From the NCBI GenBank assembly GCA_003978135.1, contig QOAL01000064.1, positions 1 through 5,841 of the forward strand: a DNA stretch of 5,841 bases, in the 5' to 3' direction. Within the stretch, counting starts at the first letter, position 1. Every line of letters begins with the position of its first letter. The translations under genes were made by a program, and so were the position numbers. Below, piece after piece: positions 1 through 5,841 of this stretch. Source of the stretch: Thermodesulfatator sp. (GTDB taxonomy: Bacteria; Desulfobacterota; Dissulfuribacteria; Dissulfuribacterales; QOAL01). The notes beneath the pieces are model-generated. The model was not told the DNA's origin. It did not search any database and was given only the letters and a program-made list of their open reading frames with translations.

Positions 1-1889
1 CCCCCGAGTGCTTCCACCCTCTTCCTGAAATCCTCTGATTTAATTATTTCGATTATCCTTTTTACACCGGCATGTGCCAGGCTTTTCTCACCAATGAGCA
101 GGTCGTACCGTTCCTCGGCAAGGGGAACAAAATCCAGGCCAAGGGCCCTTGCTGCAGCCATGATCCCAAGCCCTGTATCTGCCTTGCCGCTTAGTACGTC
201 CACGGCAACAGCCATGTGGGTGTACTCCTCGTTTCCATAACCCTGAACCTCTGATTGGGATATGCCGTGTTTCTCAAGGTAATAGTCAAGCAGGATTCTG
301 GTACCTGCGCCCTTCTGCCGATTTATGAACACCACGTCGTTCCTCGCAAGGTCAGCTATGCCCCTGATACCCTTGGGATTTCCCGGCTTGACCATGAACC
401 CCTGCTCCCTGTGTACAAGGGTAATAAGTGAGGGTGCTGTATCTCCAAGGTATTTACGGATATATGAGATGTTGTAGCTGTCATTTTCCGGGTCAAACAG
501 GTGCGTGCCCGCAATATGGGCAAGGCCCTTGCGTATTGCCATGAGACCCCCAAGGCTTCCCACATGAGTGGAATAGAGAAAAAATGGCGGATCTGAGCGC
601 TGAAGCATGTCTTTGATTATATCAAGTGTGAGGTCATGGCTCCCGACACAGAGCAGCGTACTTTCAATGCTTTCGTTTTCGTGCAGCAGGGATATGCCAA
701 TTTCAGCTCCTTCCTCGATTCCCTCGGCGTTTTCGGGTATCTCAAGCATGGCATTGGCCCTGGTAAGGGTGGTTATGCTGCCAGCCCCTTTTCTGAGCGG
801 CGATGCGACATTTCTGCCTCCAACGTTTCCCACAATCATGCGCCTGAATTCCCTTATCCCCGAACGTGAGGGCATGTTTCTTCCAGCAATGGCAGTGACC
901 CGGGGCCTGTCAGGCAGGCGCCGATGCTGAAGCCTGGCCACAAGCGGAAGCACAAACTGTTCAAAGGAGATGGCCGAAGAGACAGGGTAGCCGGGATTTC
1001 CCACCACGGGACGGCCTCCAATTATGCCAAGGGCAGTTGGTTTTCCAGGCATGATGGCAATGCCGTGTACAAGCAACTCGCCCATCTCCTCTATTATGCC
1101 TACCGTGTAGTCGGCAGAGCCTGCGGATGAGCCTGCAACCAGTACCGTAATGTGCGCACCTTCGGAGAATGCATCCTGGACCGCCTGTTTTATGGCATCA
1201 AAGTCATCAGGCACAATAGGTGTGATCTTTACCTCTGCCCCGGCTTCGGCTGCCATTGCCGCAAGCATGGGGGCATTGGATTCCACGGTCTTTCCAGCAG
1301 GCACTCTTCCATCCCTGATTTCTGAAGGCGCTATCAGTTCTGAACCTGTGGGGATAATGGTTATTCGCGGTCGTTCCCACACTGTGACCGAACTTATGCC
1401 GCTTGTTTCAAGGGCTGCAATGTCATAGGGAACCAGCAGGTGATTTGTGGGAAAAAGCAGCTCTGTTGCGACGATGTCTTCACCTACCTTCCGGACATTC
1501 TGCCAGGGAAATACCGGCTTTCTGATTTCGAGAAGGCCTGGCTCTGCCTCAAAGACATCCTCTATCATGATTACGGCGTCGCAGTTATCAGGCATGGGAT
1601 GCCCGGTGTTTATGGGCCATGCATCGCTTCCGGCGCGAAGTATTAAAGGACGCTGGTCAGAGGCCCCGAAAGTATCAGCAGCCTTCACGGCATAGCCGTC
1701 CATTGCAGCAGAATGGAAGCCCGGTGACGATATCCGGGCCTCGACAGGTCCTGCCAGCACCCTGCCTGCGGCATCACGTGAGGCAACGGTCTCGGTGGAA
1801 AGGAGTTCCCCTGGCCTGAAGCGCTCAAGAAATATCTTGCGGGCCTCCTGCAGGGTCATCATGTTAAGATATATCTTTCTCTTCTTCAT
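1..1889 (-). CDS. MoeA-like molybdopterin biosynthesis protein with C-terminal PBP-like domain (3' end beyond window)
   Basis: I translated this frame by hand: it is open for 629 codons from ATG 1889 to the left edge. Residues 10-400 are MoeA-like, with AAMDGYAV at 61-68, TGSEL at 181-185, HGIAIMPGKPT at 275-285 and GNPGYPVSSA at 297-306. Residues from about 410 onward form a periplasmic-binding-protein-like domain of the type fused to MoeA in many anaerobes and archaea, with FINRQKGAGTR at 521-531 and TGLGI at 572-576. MoeA inserts molybdate (or tungstate) into adenylated molybdopterin in the cytoplasm. The tail has no signal peptide, so it is inferred to bind an oxyanion or cofactor intracellularly rather than serve transport. 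The usual SGG-x-S-x-G loop reads VAGSSAGSADYT (251-262), so it differs from its neighbour. The family runs to about 640 residues, so only the last few codons are probably missing. The start overlaps the upstream moeA stop (ATGA). ATGs at codons 10 and 11 are possible alternatives, but the KRKIYL-type leader fits the family. Confidence 0.93.
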   Translation of the reverse strand, partial: MKKRKIYLNMMTLQEARKIFLERFRPGELLSTETVASRDAAGRVLAGPVEARISSPGFHSAAMDGYAVKAADTFGASDQRPLILRAGSDAWPINTGHPMPDNCDAVIMIEDVFEAEPGLLEIRKPVFPWQNVRKVGEDIVATELLFPTNHLLVPYDIAALETSGISSVTVWERPRITIIPTGSELIAPSEIRDGRVPAGKTVESNAPMLAAMAAEAGAEVKITPIVPDDFDAIKQAVQDAFSEGAHITVLVAGSSAGSADYTVGIIEEMGELLVHGIAIMPGKPTALGIIGGRPVVGNPGYPVSSAISFEQFVLPLVARLQHRRLPDRPRVTAIAGRNMPSRSGIREFRRMIVGNVGGRNVASPLRKGAGSITTLTRANAMLEIPENAEGIEEGAEIGISLLHENESIESTLLCVGSHDLTLDIIKDMLQRSDPPFFLYSTHVGSLGGLMAIRKGLAHIAGTHLFDPENDSYNISYIRKYLGDTAPSLITLVHREQGFMVKPGNPKGIRGIADLARNDVVFINRQKGAGTRILLDYYLEKHGISQSEVQGYGNEEYTHMAVAVDVLSGKADTGLGIMAAARALGLDFVPLAEERYDLLIGEKSLAHAGVKRIIEIIKSEDFRKRVEALG

Positions 1890-3127
1890 GGCAGTAAAAG
1901 CACCTCCGCGCTGTCTCCCTGGTAAAGTCCCTCACTGTCCCTGTGAATTACAAGCAGACCGTCTGCCTCAACAAGCGGAAAAATAAGTCCTGACTTGCCG
2001 AAGACAGGTTCCGCATGCCATTCTCCCTGGTTCTGGGTAAGCCTGACCCTGAGATATTCCTCGCGCCCCGGCCGGGATGGATAGTTTCTGGTGATGCGGG
2101 CATTGATTCTACGAAGGGATAGATGGTGCGGCTGTGAAAATCCCTGGAATTTTCTGATCAGGGGGTAAACAAACAGGTAAAATACCACCATTGCAGATGC
2201 CACGTGACCAGGAAGGCCGAACAGTGCCCTGTCTCCTGTGCGTGCCAGGATAGTGGGTTTCCCTGGCCGCACAGAAACACCGTGTGCAAGGATATCAGCG
2301 CCCTCAACGGCCCTGAATGCCTCTATGGTAAAGTCGCGCTGGCCCACGGAACTTCCCCCTGAAACCAGGACCACGTCTGCGGCTTTTTCAAGGGCCTTGA
2401 CACATGCCTCAACAAGGCCGTGCCTGCTGTCCTGCACTATTCCCATGGGAACCGGAATACCGCCTGCCGCGCGTATCTGGGCGCAGAGCGTGGTGGAGTT
2501 GATGTCCCTTATCTTGCCCCTTGGCGGTGTGGTTTGGGCAGGCACAAGTTCGTCCCCTGTGCTGATTACTGCCACATTGGGCCGGCGGTGCACTTCCACC
2601 GATGTAACGCCAAGACCTGCAAGCAGCCCCAGTTCCTGGGGCCTGAGCAACCGTCCTGCTTCAAGCACCTTGTTTCCGGAACTTACATCCTCGCCCCTTT
2701 CAATGACGTTTTCAAGGGGGGAAACACTCCGGGAAACCTCTATGGTACGGCTGTCAATGGCTTCCGTGTATTCCACCATCACTACTGCATCAGCACCATC
2801 GGGGAGTTCACCGCCTGTCCATATCCGTGCCGCCTGGCCGGGTTTCAGGCTCAGGCCTTCAGGAGAGGTTCCCATTGCAACCTCACCGATTACATCAAAA
2901 AGCGCGGGCTGTGATTCCGATGCCCCGAAGGTATCAGACGCCCTTACAGCAAAGCCGTCCATGGTTGATCTCGGAAATGGCGGAAGGTCTTCAGGTGACA
3001 GTATATCCTGGCACAGCACCCTGTTAAGCGCTGCTTCCACAGGAACGGCTTCGCCTGGAAGTGAAGGGAACTTATCTATTATGTCCTGCAATTCTTTCCT
3101 GCTCTTTAGTTTGAAAAAGGGTTTCAT
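1886..3127 (-). CDS. moeA: molybdopterin molybdenumtransferase MoeA
   Basis: This 413-residue protein matches the usual length of MoeA (about 400-420). MoeA catalyses the last step of molybdenum cofactor synthesis: metal insertion into adenylyl-molybdopterin with release of AMP. Visible motifs in order are STMDGFAV (54-61), TGGELPDGADAVVMVE (104-119), STGDEL (189-194), DINSTTL (208-214), the molybdopterin-binding loop SGGSSVGQRDFT (256-267), HGVSVRPGKPT (282-292) and LPGHVASA (305-312), followed by the small C-terminal beta-barrel domain. E. coli MoeA has LPGNPVSA at the last motif, so the N-P pair is H-V here. The start at 3127 is chosen because MKPFF is a common MoeA beginning and a GAGG lies 8 bases upstream. 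The frame stays open to an ATG at 3310, adding 61 residues, most of them encoded by a palindromic repeat; that longer form is probably not native. The gene is coupled by a 4-base overlap to the MoeA-PBP gene downstream, so the two are likely co-translated. Confidence 0.93.
   Translation of the reverse strand: MKPFFKLKSRKELQDIIDKFPSLPGEAVPVEAALNRVLCQDILSPEDLPPFPRSTMDGFAVRASDTFGASESQPALFDVIGEVAMGTSPEGLSLKPGQAARIWTGGELPDGADAVVMVEYTEAIDSRTIEVSRSVSPLENVIERGEDVSSGNKVLEAGRLLRPQELGLLAGLGVTSVEVHRRPNVAVISTGDELVPAQTTPPRGKIRDINSTTLCAQIRAAGGIPVPMGIVQDSRHGLVEACVKALEKAADVVLVSGGSSVGQRDFTIEAFRAVEGADILAHGVSVRPGKPTILARTGDRALFGLPGHVASAMVVFYLFVYPLIRKFQGFSQPHHLSLRRINARITRNYPSRPGREEYLRVRLTQNQGEWHAEPVFGKSGLIFPLVEADGLLVIHRDSEGLYQGDSAEVLLLP
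1901..1907 (-). promoter_or_regulatory. probable ribosome binding site of the MoeA-PBP gene, inside the moeA coding end
   Basis: On the minus strand GGAGGTG ends 11 bases before the ATG at 1889. The spacing is longer than ideal, but the ATGA overlap with the moeA stop (1886-1889) would allow re-initiation by ribosomes finishing moeA. Translational coupling is inferred from this arrangement. Confidence 0.5.
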
Positions 3128-3135
3128 TGAGTCTG

Positions 3136-3139
3136 CCTC
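3136..3139 (-). promoter_or_regulatory. ribosome binding site of moeA (decides the start at 3127)
   Basis: Minus-strand GAGG (context TTGAGGC) stands 8 bases before the ATG at 3127. It supports this start over the upstream in-frame ATGs at 3175 and 3310, which lie inside or beside the palindromic repeat. Confidence 0.6.
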
Positions 3140-3167
3140 AACCAGTAACAGAGGCCTGGCATATCCA

Positions 3168-3307
3168 GTGTCCATCCAGAAATAGGCAATTTTGTTCGAG
3201 GGCAAGGCGCAAGGAGGCGAAAAAGCGCAGTGTACAGGGCGTACATGAGCATTTTTCGCCGACGAGAACACAGTCATCGGGCAAAATGGCCATTTATGGA
3301 TGGACAC
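3168..3307. repeat. 140-bp imperfect palindromic element in the ackA-moeA gap
   Basis: The outer ends are inverted copies: GTGTCCATCCA at 3168-3178 pairs exactly with TGGATGGACAC at 3297-3307. Pairing continues inward with few mismatches and one single-base bulge to about 3194 and 3282. The centre is also palindromic: 3216-3235 (starting GGCGAAAAA) faces 3241-3260 (ending TTTTTCGCC), with both arms reaching GTAC around a 5-base loop at 3236-3240. The symmetry axis of outer and inner arms coincides near 3238, so the whole element can fold into one long hairpin. No transposase is encoded. This looks like a MITE- or REP-like dispersed repeat. From memory it resembles elements scattered in Desulfobacterota genomes, which I could not verify. 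No clear target-site duplication is visible. Confidence 0.8.
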
Positions 3308-3320
3308 CATCTAGGTGGCC

Positions 3321-3326
3321 CCTCCT
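3321..3326 (-). promoter_or_regulatory. Shine-Dalgarno-like site before the upstream in-frame ATG at 3310
   Basis: Minus-strand AGGAGG lies 10 bases before an ATG at 3310, which directly abuts the palindromic repeat. That ATG is in frame with moeA and the intervening 61 codons have no stop. It may be a relic of an older leader, a real start of an extended MoeA, or chance. Confidence 0.35.
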
Positions 3327-3376
3327 GCCATACATACTGCAGGTTCACGCAAGATTATTGAGTCAGGCAGGATTAT

Positions 3377-4585
3377 TCAACCCAACCCGCAAACCGCCAT
3401 GGTCTGCCTTGCAATCTCAAGCTCCTCGTCAGTGGGAACAACAAGTATACGGGTGGTGCTGCCGTCTGCATGAATTTCCATTATGCCCTTCTTGCCACTC
3501 CGGCTGTTTTTTGCAGCATCAAGGCAGACACCAAGCCCGGCCAGGCCCTCACATGCCTTCTCACGCACCACAGCAGAATTTTCCCCTATTCCTCCGGTAA
3601 AAACAATACAGTCAACCGTGCCAAGCACCGCCATGTAAGCGCCTATATATTTTTTAATCCTGTAACAAAACATATCCAGTGCAAGCCCTGCCAGCTTATC
3701 TCCCCGGGCTGCGGCCTCGGTGATGGTGCGCATGTCATTTTCGCCGCATATCCCCTTCAGCCCACTGTCTTTATTGACCATGCGGTCAAGGGCATCCATA
3801 TCCATGCCCCTTTCCCTTCCAAGATAAAAGAGAATTGCAGGGTCAAAATCCCCGCTGCGGGTACCCATTATCAGTCCTTCCAGAGGCGTAAACCCCATGG
3901 AGGTATCCACGCTCCTGCCGCCGCTGATGGCTGCGGCGCTTGCCCCGTTTCCAAGGTGCAGGGTGATGATCTTGAGTTCCTCAATATGCCTGCCGAGATG
4001 TTCGGCTGCACGGGCAGCCACGTAGCCGTGGGATGTACCATGAAAACCATACCGCCGGACATACATGGTATCATAAAGCTCGTGGGGAAGGGCATACATG
4101 TAAGAGTGTTCAGGCATGGTCTGGTGAAACGCAGTGTCAAAAACTGCAACCTGGGGAATATCCGGAACATGCTCCATTGCCACACGAATTCCCGTAAGGT
4201 TGGCGGGATTGTGAAGCGGGGCCAGGGGCACAAGCCGTTCGATGGCATCAATCACTGCCTTGTCAATACGCACCGGCTCATAAAACTCCTCACCGCCATG
4301 CACTACCCTGTGTCCAATGGCAGCAAGCTGGCTGCTTCCAGCAAGTACACCGCTCTCCCTGAGAAGCTGCGACATAAGCTCAATGGCCTGACGGTGGTCG
4401 GAAACCTGTTCATTGCGTTTCAGGGTATTTTCTCCGTGGTCAGAGACAAATGCAGTAATCTGCGCAGCACCCTGTTTTTCACCAATCTCCTCCACGAGAC
4501 CCGAGGCTATTACAGAAAGATCTGGAACGGCAAAGAGTTGAAACTTAAGCGATGATGACCCTGAATTAATCACCAGTATTTTCAT
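3377..4585 (-). CDS. ackA: acetate kinase
   Basis: This 402-residue protein is full length for AckA (about 400). It reversibly converts acetate and ATP to acetyl phosphate and ADP in the cytoplasm and usually works with phosphotransacetylase, which is not in this window. It begins with the family signature VINSGSSSLKFQL (5-17). Residues matching the catalytic and binding set of the well-studied Methanosarcina enzyme are all present by motif: Asn7, Ser10, Ser12, Arg93 (GHRVVHGG), His125 (LAPLHNP), Asp150 (VFDTAFH), His182 (YGFHGTSH), Asn213 (HLGNG), Arg243 (GTRSGD) and Glu387 (PTDEELEIA); the GGIGENS loop is at 331-337. An active enzyme is expected. The start at 4585 has AAGGGA 8 bases upstream. 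An in-frame GTG at 4603 lies before that site and would add six residues not expected in the family. The gene follows the thioesterase by 24 bases, suggesting co-transcription. Confidence 0.97.
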   Translation of the reverse strand: MKILVINSGSSSLKFQLFAVPDLSVIASGLVEEIGEKQGAAQITAFVSDHGENTLKRNEQVSDHRQAIELMSQLLRESGVLAGSSQLAAIGHRVVHGGEEFYEPVRIDKAVIDAIERLVPLAPLHNPANLTGIRVAMEHVPDIPQVAVFDTAFHQTMPEHSYMYALPHELYDTMYVRRYGFHGTSHGYVAARAAEHLGRHIEELKIITLHLGNGASAAAISGGRSVDTSMGFTPLEGLIMGTRSGDFDPAILFYLGRERGMDMDALDRMVNKDSGLKGICGENDMRTITEAAARGDKLAGLALDMFCYRIKKYIGAYMAVLGTVDCIVFTGGIGENSAVVREKACEGLAGLGVCLDAAKNSRSGKKGIMEIHADGSTTRILVVPTDEELEIARQTMAVCGLG

Positions 4586-4593
4586 GTTTTTTA

Positions 4594-4599
4594 TCCCTT
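4594..4599 (-). promoter_or_regulatory. ribosome binding site of ackA
   Basis: Minus-strand AAGGGA ends 8 bases before the ATG at 4585. It sits in the 24-base gap after the thioesterase stop and excludes the GTG at 4603 as a start, since that codon lies upstream of the site. Confidence 0.6.
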
Positions 4600-4609
4600 G
4601 CACATAGTT

Positions 4610-5005
4610 TCAACCTTTTTTGGCCTTGAGCCGTTGCCTGATCTGCTCATCAATGGGTACTGCCTTTCCCTGCTCATCTATTCTCACGTAGGTAATTTCA
4701 GTGCTGCAGACCAGTTCATACGTTCCATTATCAAAGAGAAATCTTCTGGCTTCCAAGGCCAGGGTGATGGAGCTGGTCCCAACATGATAAACCTCACCAA
4801 AAAAACGGATATGATCCCCCGTTCTTACCGGCTTTTTGAAGACCACCTCGTCCATCTTCACCGTAACAAGATGCGGCGTTGAACAAAGATATGCAGCATA
4901 GGCCGCGCCCGCCTCGTCAAACCACGAAAGCATTATTCCACCAAACAGATTGCCGTGAATGCCTATCTGACCGGCCTGGCATATCTTTGTTGTTACGTAT
5001 TCCAT
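4610..5005 (-). CDS. acyl-CoA thioesterase, hotdog fold (YciA/BACH-like)
   Basis: This 131-residue protein is the usual size of a single hotdog domain. It shows the acyl-CoA hydrolase pattern: HGNLFGG (17-23) followed by the long central helix with Asp30 in SWFDEAG (27-33), the likely catalytic acid, and then VTVKMDEVVFKKPV (47-60), typical of the YciA/cytosolic acyl-CoA hydrolase group. Such enzymes cleave acyl-CoA to free acid and CoA and act as hexamers or similar assemblies; substrate chain length cannot be read from sequence. It has no signal peptide or membrane segment. The start is uncertain: ATG 5005 is preferred, but GTG 5011 is in frame two codons earlier and neither has a clear Shine-Dalgarno. 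The frame has no other start before the edd stop. It lies between edd and ackA with short gaps, so release of acid from acyl-CoA beside acetate kinase suggests a role in acyl/acetate balance, which is inference. Confidence 0.9.
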   Translation of the reverse strand: MEYVTTKICQAGQIGIHGNLFGGIMLSWFDEAGAAYAAYLCSTPHLVTVKMDEVVFKKPVRTGDHIRFFGEVYHVGTSSITLALEARRFLFDNGTYELVCSTEITYVRIDEQGKAVPIDEQIRQRLKAKKG

Positions 5006-5019
5006 TGACACGGTTCGGG

Positions 5020-5039
5020 TGTTTGTCCAAGGACAAACA
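5020..5039. promoter_or_regulatory. perfect 9-bp inverted repeat upstream of the thioesterase (possible operator or RNA hairpin)
   Basis: TGTTTGTCC (5020-5028) and GGACAAACA (5031-5039) are exact inverted copies separated by AA. The dyad lies between the edd stop (5054) and the thioesterase start (5005). No T-run follows on either strand, so it is not a standard intrinsic terminator. Its shape suits a dimeric repressor site or a mRNA hairpin just upstream of the start. No promoter elements are recognisable around it. Confidence 0.5.
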
Positions 5040-5053
5040 GGAGATGCGCCCGA

Positions 5054-5841
5054 TTAATCCTCATGCGTATATGCAAAGATCGCAGAAGCCCCTTGGTCAG
5101 CGCCGAGCTGTTCTTTTCTGAGCGCTGCAAATATCTGTCTGCCAAGTCCGAAATGTGAAGTTGAAAGGTCTGCAGTTGCGCAGGGGCGTTTTGCCAGCTC
5201 TTTGTCATCCACCTTCACCTGGAGAGATCTGTTTTTTGCATCCATTACGATCACATCGCCGTCCTTGATTCTTGCAATATTTCCGCCTGCAGCAGCCTCG
5301 GGAGAACAGTGAATGGCAAAGGGCACCGTGCCTGATGCTCCGGACAGCCTGCCGTCAGTCACAAGACCCGTCTTGAAACCTCGCTGCATAATAATGGTGA
5401 GAAACATAATAAGTTTGTGCAGCTCAGGCATGCCGTTGGCCCGCGGCCCCTGGAAACGCACCACTGCCACCACATCCCTGTCTAGCTTGTCTGAATGAAA
5501 GGCATCTTCCAGCTCCTTCTGTGAGTGAAATACCATTGCCGGGGCCTCCACGTAAGTGTTTTCACCGTCCTTCAAGGCTGAAATCTTCATTACCGCCCTG
5601 CCGATATTGCCGGTCAGAATCCTTGTGCCGCCAACTGGATCAAAGGGTTCTGAAACCGTGGCTATTGTGCCGGGATCCAGACTCTCTGCAGGGCCGTCCT
5701 TCCATACCGCCCTGTCGCCTTCAAGCACAGGCTGCTCCATGTATCTGCCAAATCCATGCCCTGCAACCGTGAGTACATCTTCATGGAGCATGCCATTGTC
5801 CATTAGCTCACGAACCAGAAGGGCCATGCCTCCAGCCTTCT
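5054..5841 (-). CDS. edd: 6-phosphogluconate dehydratase, C-terminal part (5' end beyond window)
   Basis: The frame is open from the right edge to TAA at 5054, giving 261 whole codons of a protein that is normally about 600 residues. Edd removes water from 6-phosphogluconate to give 2-keto-3-deoxy-6-phosphogluconate, the first committed step of the Entner-Doudoroff pathway, using an iron-sulfur cluster in the cytoplasm. The IlvD/Edd superfamily is shown by SGASG within [11 protein letters not shown] and by GNIGRAVMK. Edd rather than dihydroxy-acid dehydratase is supported by [12 protein letters not shown] at the visible start, [23 protein letters not shown] and [12 protein letters not shown] near the end, all of which align with remembered E. 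coli Edd; IlvD has a different GMPE context. The C-terminus [12 protein letters not shown] is intact. The partner aldolase gene eda is not in the window; it could lie upstream. The gene appears to head the run of minus-strand genes as far as visible. Confidence 0.93.
   Translation of the reverse strand, partial: KAGGMALLVRELMDNGMLHEDVLTVAGHGFGRYMEQPVLEGDRAVWKDGPAESLDPGTIATVSEPFDPVGGTRILTGNIGRAVMKISALKDGENTYVEAPAMVFHSQKELEDAFHSDKLDRDVVAVVRFQGPRANGMPELHKLIMFLTIIMQRGFKTGLVTDGRLSGASGTVPFAIHCSPEAAAGGNIARIKDGDVIVMDAKNRSLQVKVDDKELAKRPCATADLSTSHFGLGRQIFAALRKEQLGADQGASAIFAYTHED

Larger units (their letters stand above)
3128..3376. other. intergenic region between ackA and moeA
   Basis: This 249-base gap is filled mainly by the 140-bp palindrome. 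Outside it I see the moeA ribosome binding site (3136-3139), a second Shine-Dalgarno-like AGGAGG at 3321-3326, and two imperfect direct copies GATTATTGA (3353-3361) and GATTATTCA (3371-3379) spaced 18 bases apart, the second overlapping the ackA stop. I find no hairpin followed by a T-run and no convincing sigma-70 promoter, so whether transcription ends or restarts here cannot be told from sequence. Confidence 0.6.

Noticed and set aside
607..930. 107-codon plus-strand open frame and other short frames opposite the MoeA-PBP gene
   Set aside because: They are antisense to a 629-codon uninterrupted frame with clear MoeA and PBP-like motifs, and their translations are low in recognisable content.
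2238..3185. 315-codon open frame on the plus strand opposite moeA
   Set aside because: It lies wholly antisense to a clearly recognised MoeA, its translation is Ser/Thr/Pro/Ala-rich with no domain, and it has the look of a shadow of GC-biased codons.
3168..3307. CRISPR repeat or a structured RNA gene such as a riboswitch
   Set aside because: There is one symmetrical palindrome, not an array of spaced direct repeats, and nothing in it matches a riboswitch core I recognise; the Moco riboswitch is not evident.
3128..3310. Long form of MoeA starting at 3310 as the main protein
   Set aside because: Most of the 61 extra residues are encoded by the palindromic repeat, the family normally starts at the MKPFF methionine, and that codon has its own GAGG. 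The long form is kept only as a finding.
3470..4555. 361-codon open frame on the plus strand opposite ackA
   Set aside because: It mirrors a full-length acetate kinase with all catalytic residues. The translation shows no recognisable family and no ordered motif.
4586..4603. GTG at 4603 as the start of ackA
   Set aside because: It lies upstream of the Shine-Dalgarno AAGGGA, and acetate kinases begin at the MKILVINSGSSS methionine.
5020..5039. Intrinsic terminator for edd
   Set aside because: The stem is only 9 bp, rather AT-rich, with a 2-base loop, and no T-run follows it on the minus strand.
5054..5841. Dihydroxy-acid dehydratase (ilvD) as identity of the rightmost gene
   Set aside because: The superfamily is shared, but [20 protein letters not shown] and NGMPELHKL match Edd rather than IlvD.

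Overview
This window is a compact block of a bacterial chromosome in which every supported gene lies on the minus strand. Base composition is slightly GC-rich and codon use looks uniform. In transcription order (right to left) the genes are: the C-terminal part of 6-phosphogluconate dehydratase (edd, cut by the right edge); a small hotdog-fold acyl-CoA thioesterase; acetate kinase (ackA); a molybdopterin molybdenumtransferase (moeA); and a second MoeA fused to a C-terminal periplasmic-binding-protein-like domain (cut by the left edge just before its expected end).

Organism: tandem MoeA proteins, one with a PBP-like tail, are typical of anaerobes that depend on molybdenum or tungsten enzymes, including Desulfobacterota and many archaea. 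Bacterial-type Edd, Shine-Dalgarno sites and a long palindromic repeat of a type I associate from memory with sulfate-reducing Desulfobacterota make a strictly or facultatively anaerobic bacterium of that kind the best guess. This is inference; no marker gene in the window settles it.

Layout: 5841-5054 is edd. A 48-base gap (42 bases untranscribed into protein plus an optional 6-base GTG extension) holds a perfect 9-bp inverted repeat. 5005-4610 is the thioesterase. After 24 bases comes ackA, 4585-3377. A 249-base gap (3376-3128) holds a 140-bp imperfect palindrome at 3168-3307. Then come moeA, 3127-1886, and the MoeA-PBP gene from 1889 leftwards, the last two overlapping by 4 bases (ATGA).

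Functionally there are two groups. The first three genes concern central carbon and acyl-CoA metabolism: Entner-Doudoroff dehydration, thioester hydrolysis, and acetate/acetyl-phosphate interconversion with ATP. The last two act at the final step of molybdenum (or tungsten) cofactor synthesis. They could be one long operon, but the 249-base gap with its palindrome is a natural break.

Most of the window is ordinary housekeeping sequence. The points most worth a second look are the 140-bp palindrome and the fact that the moeA reading frame stays open right through it, back to an ATG with a good Shine-Dalgarno. I see no evidence of an undescribed defence, mobile or RNA system here.
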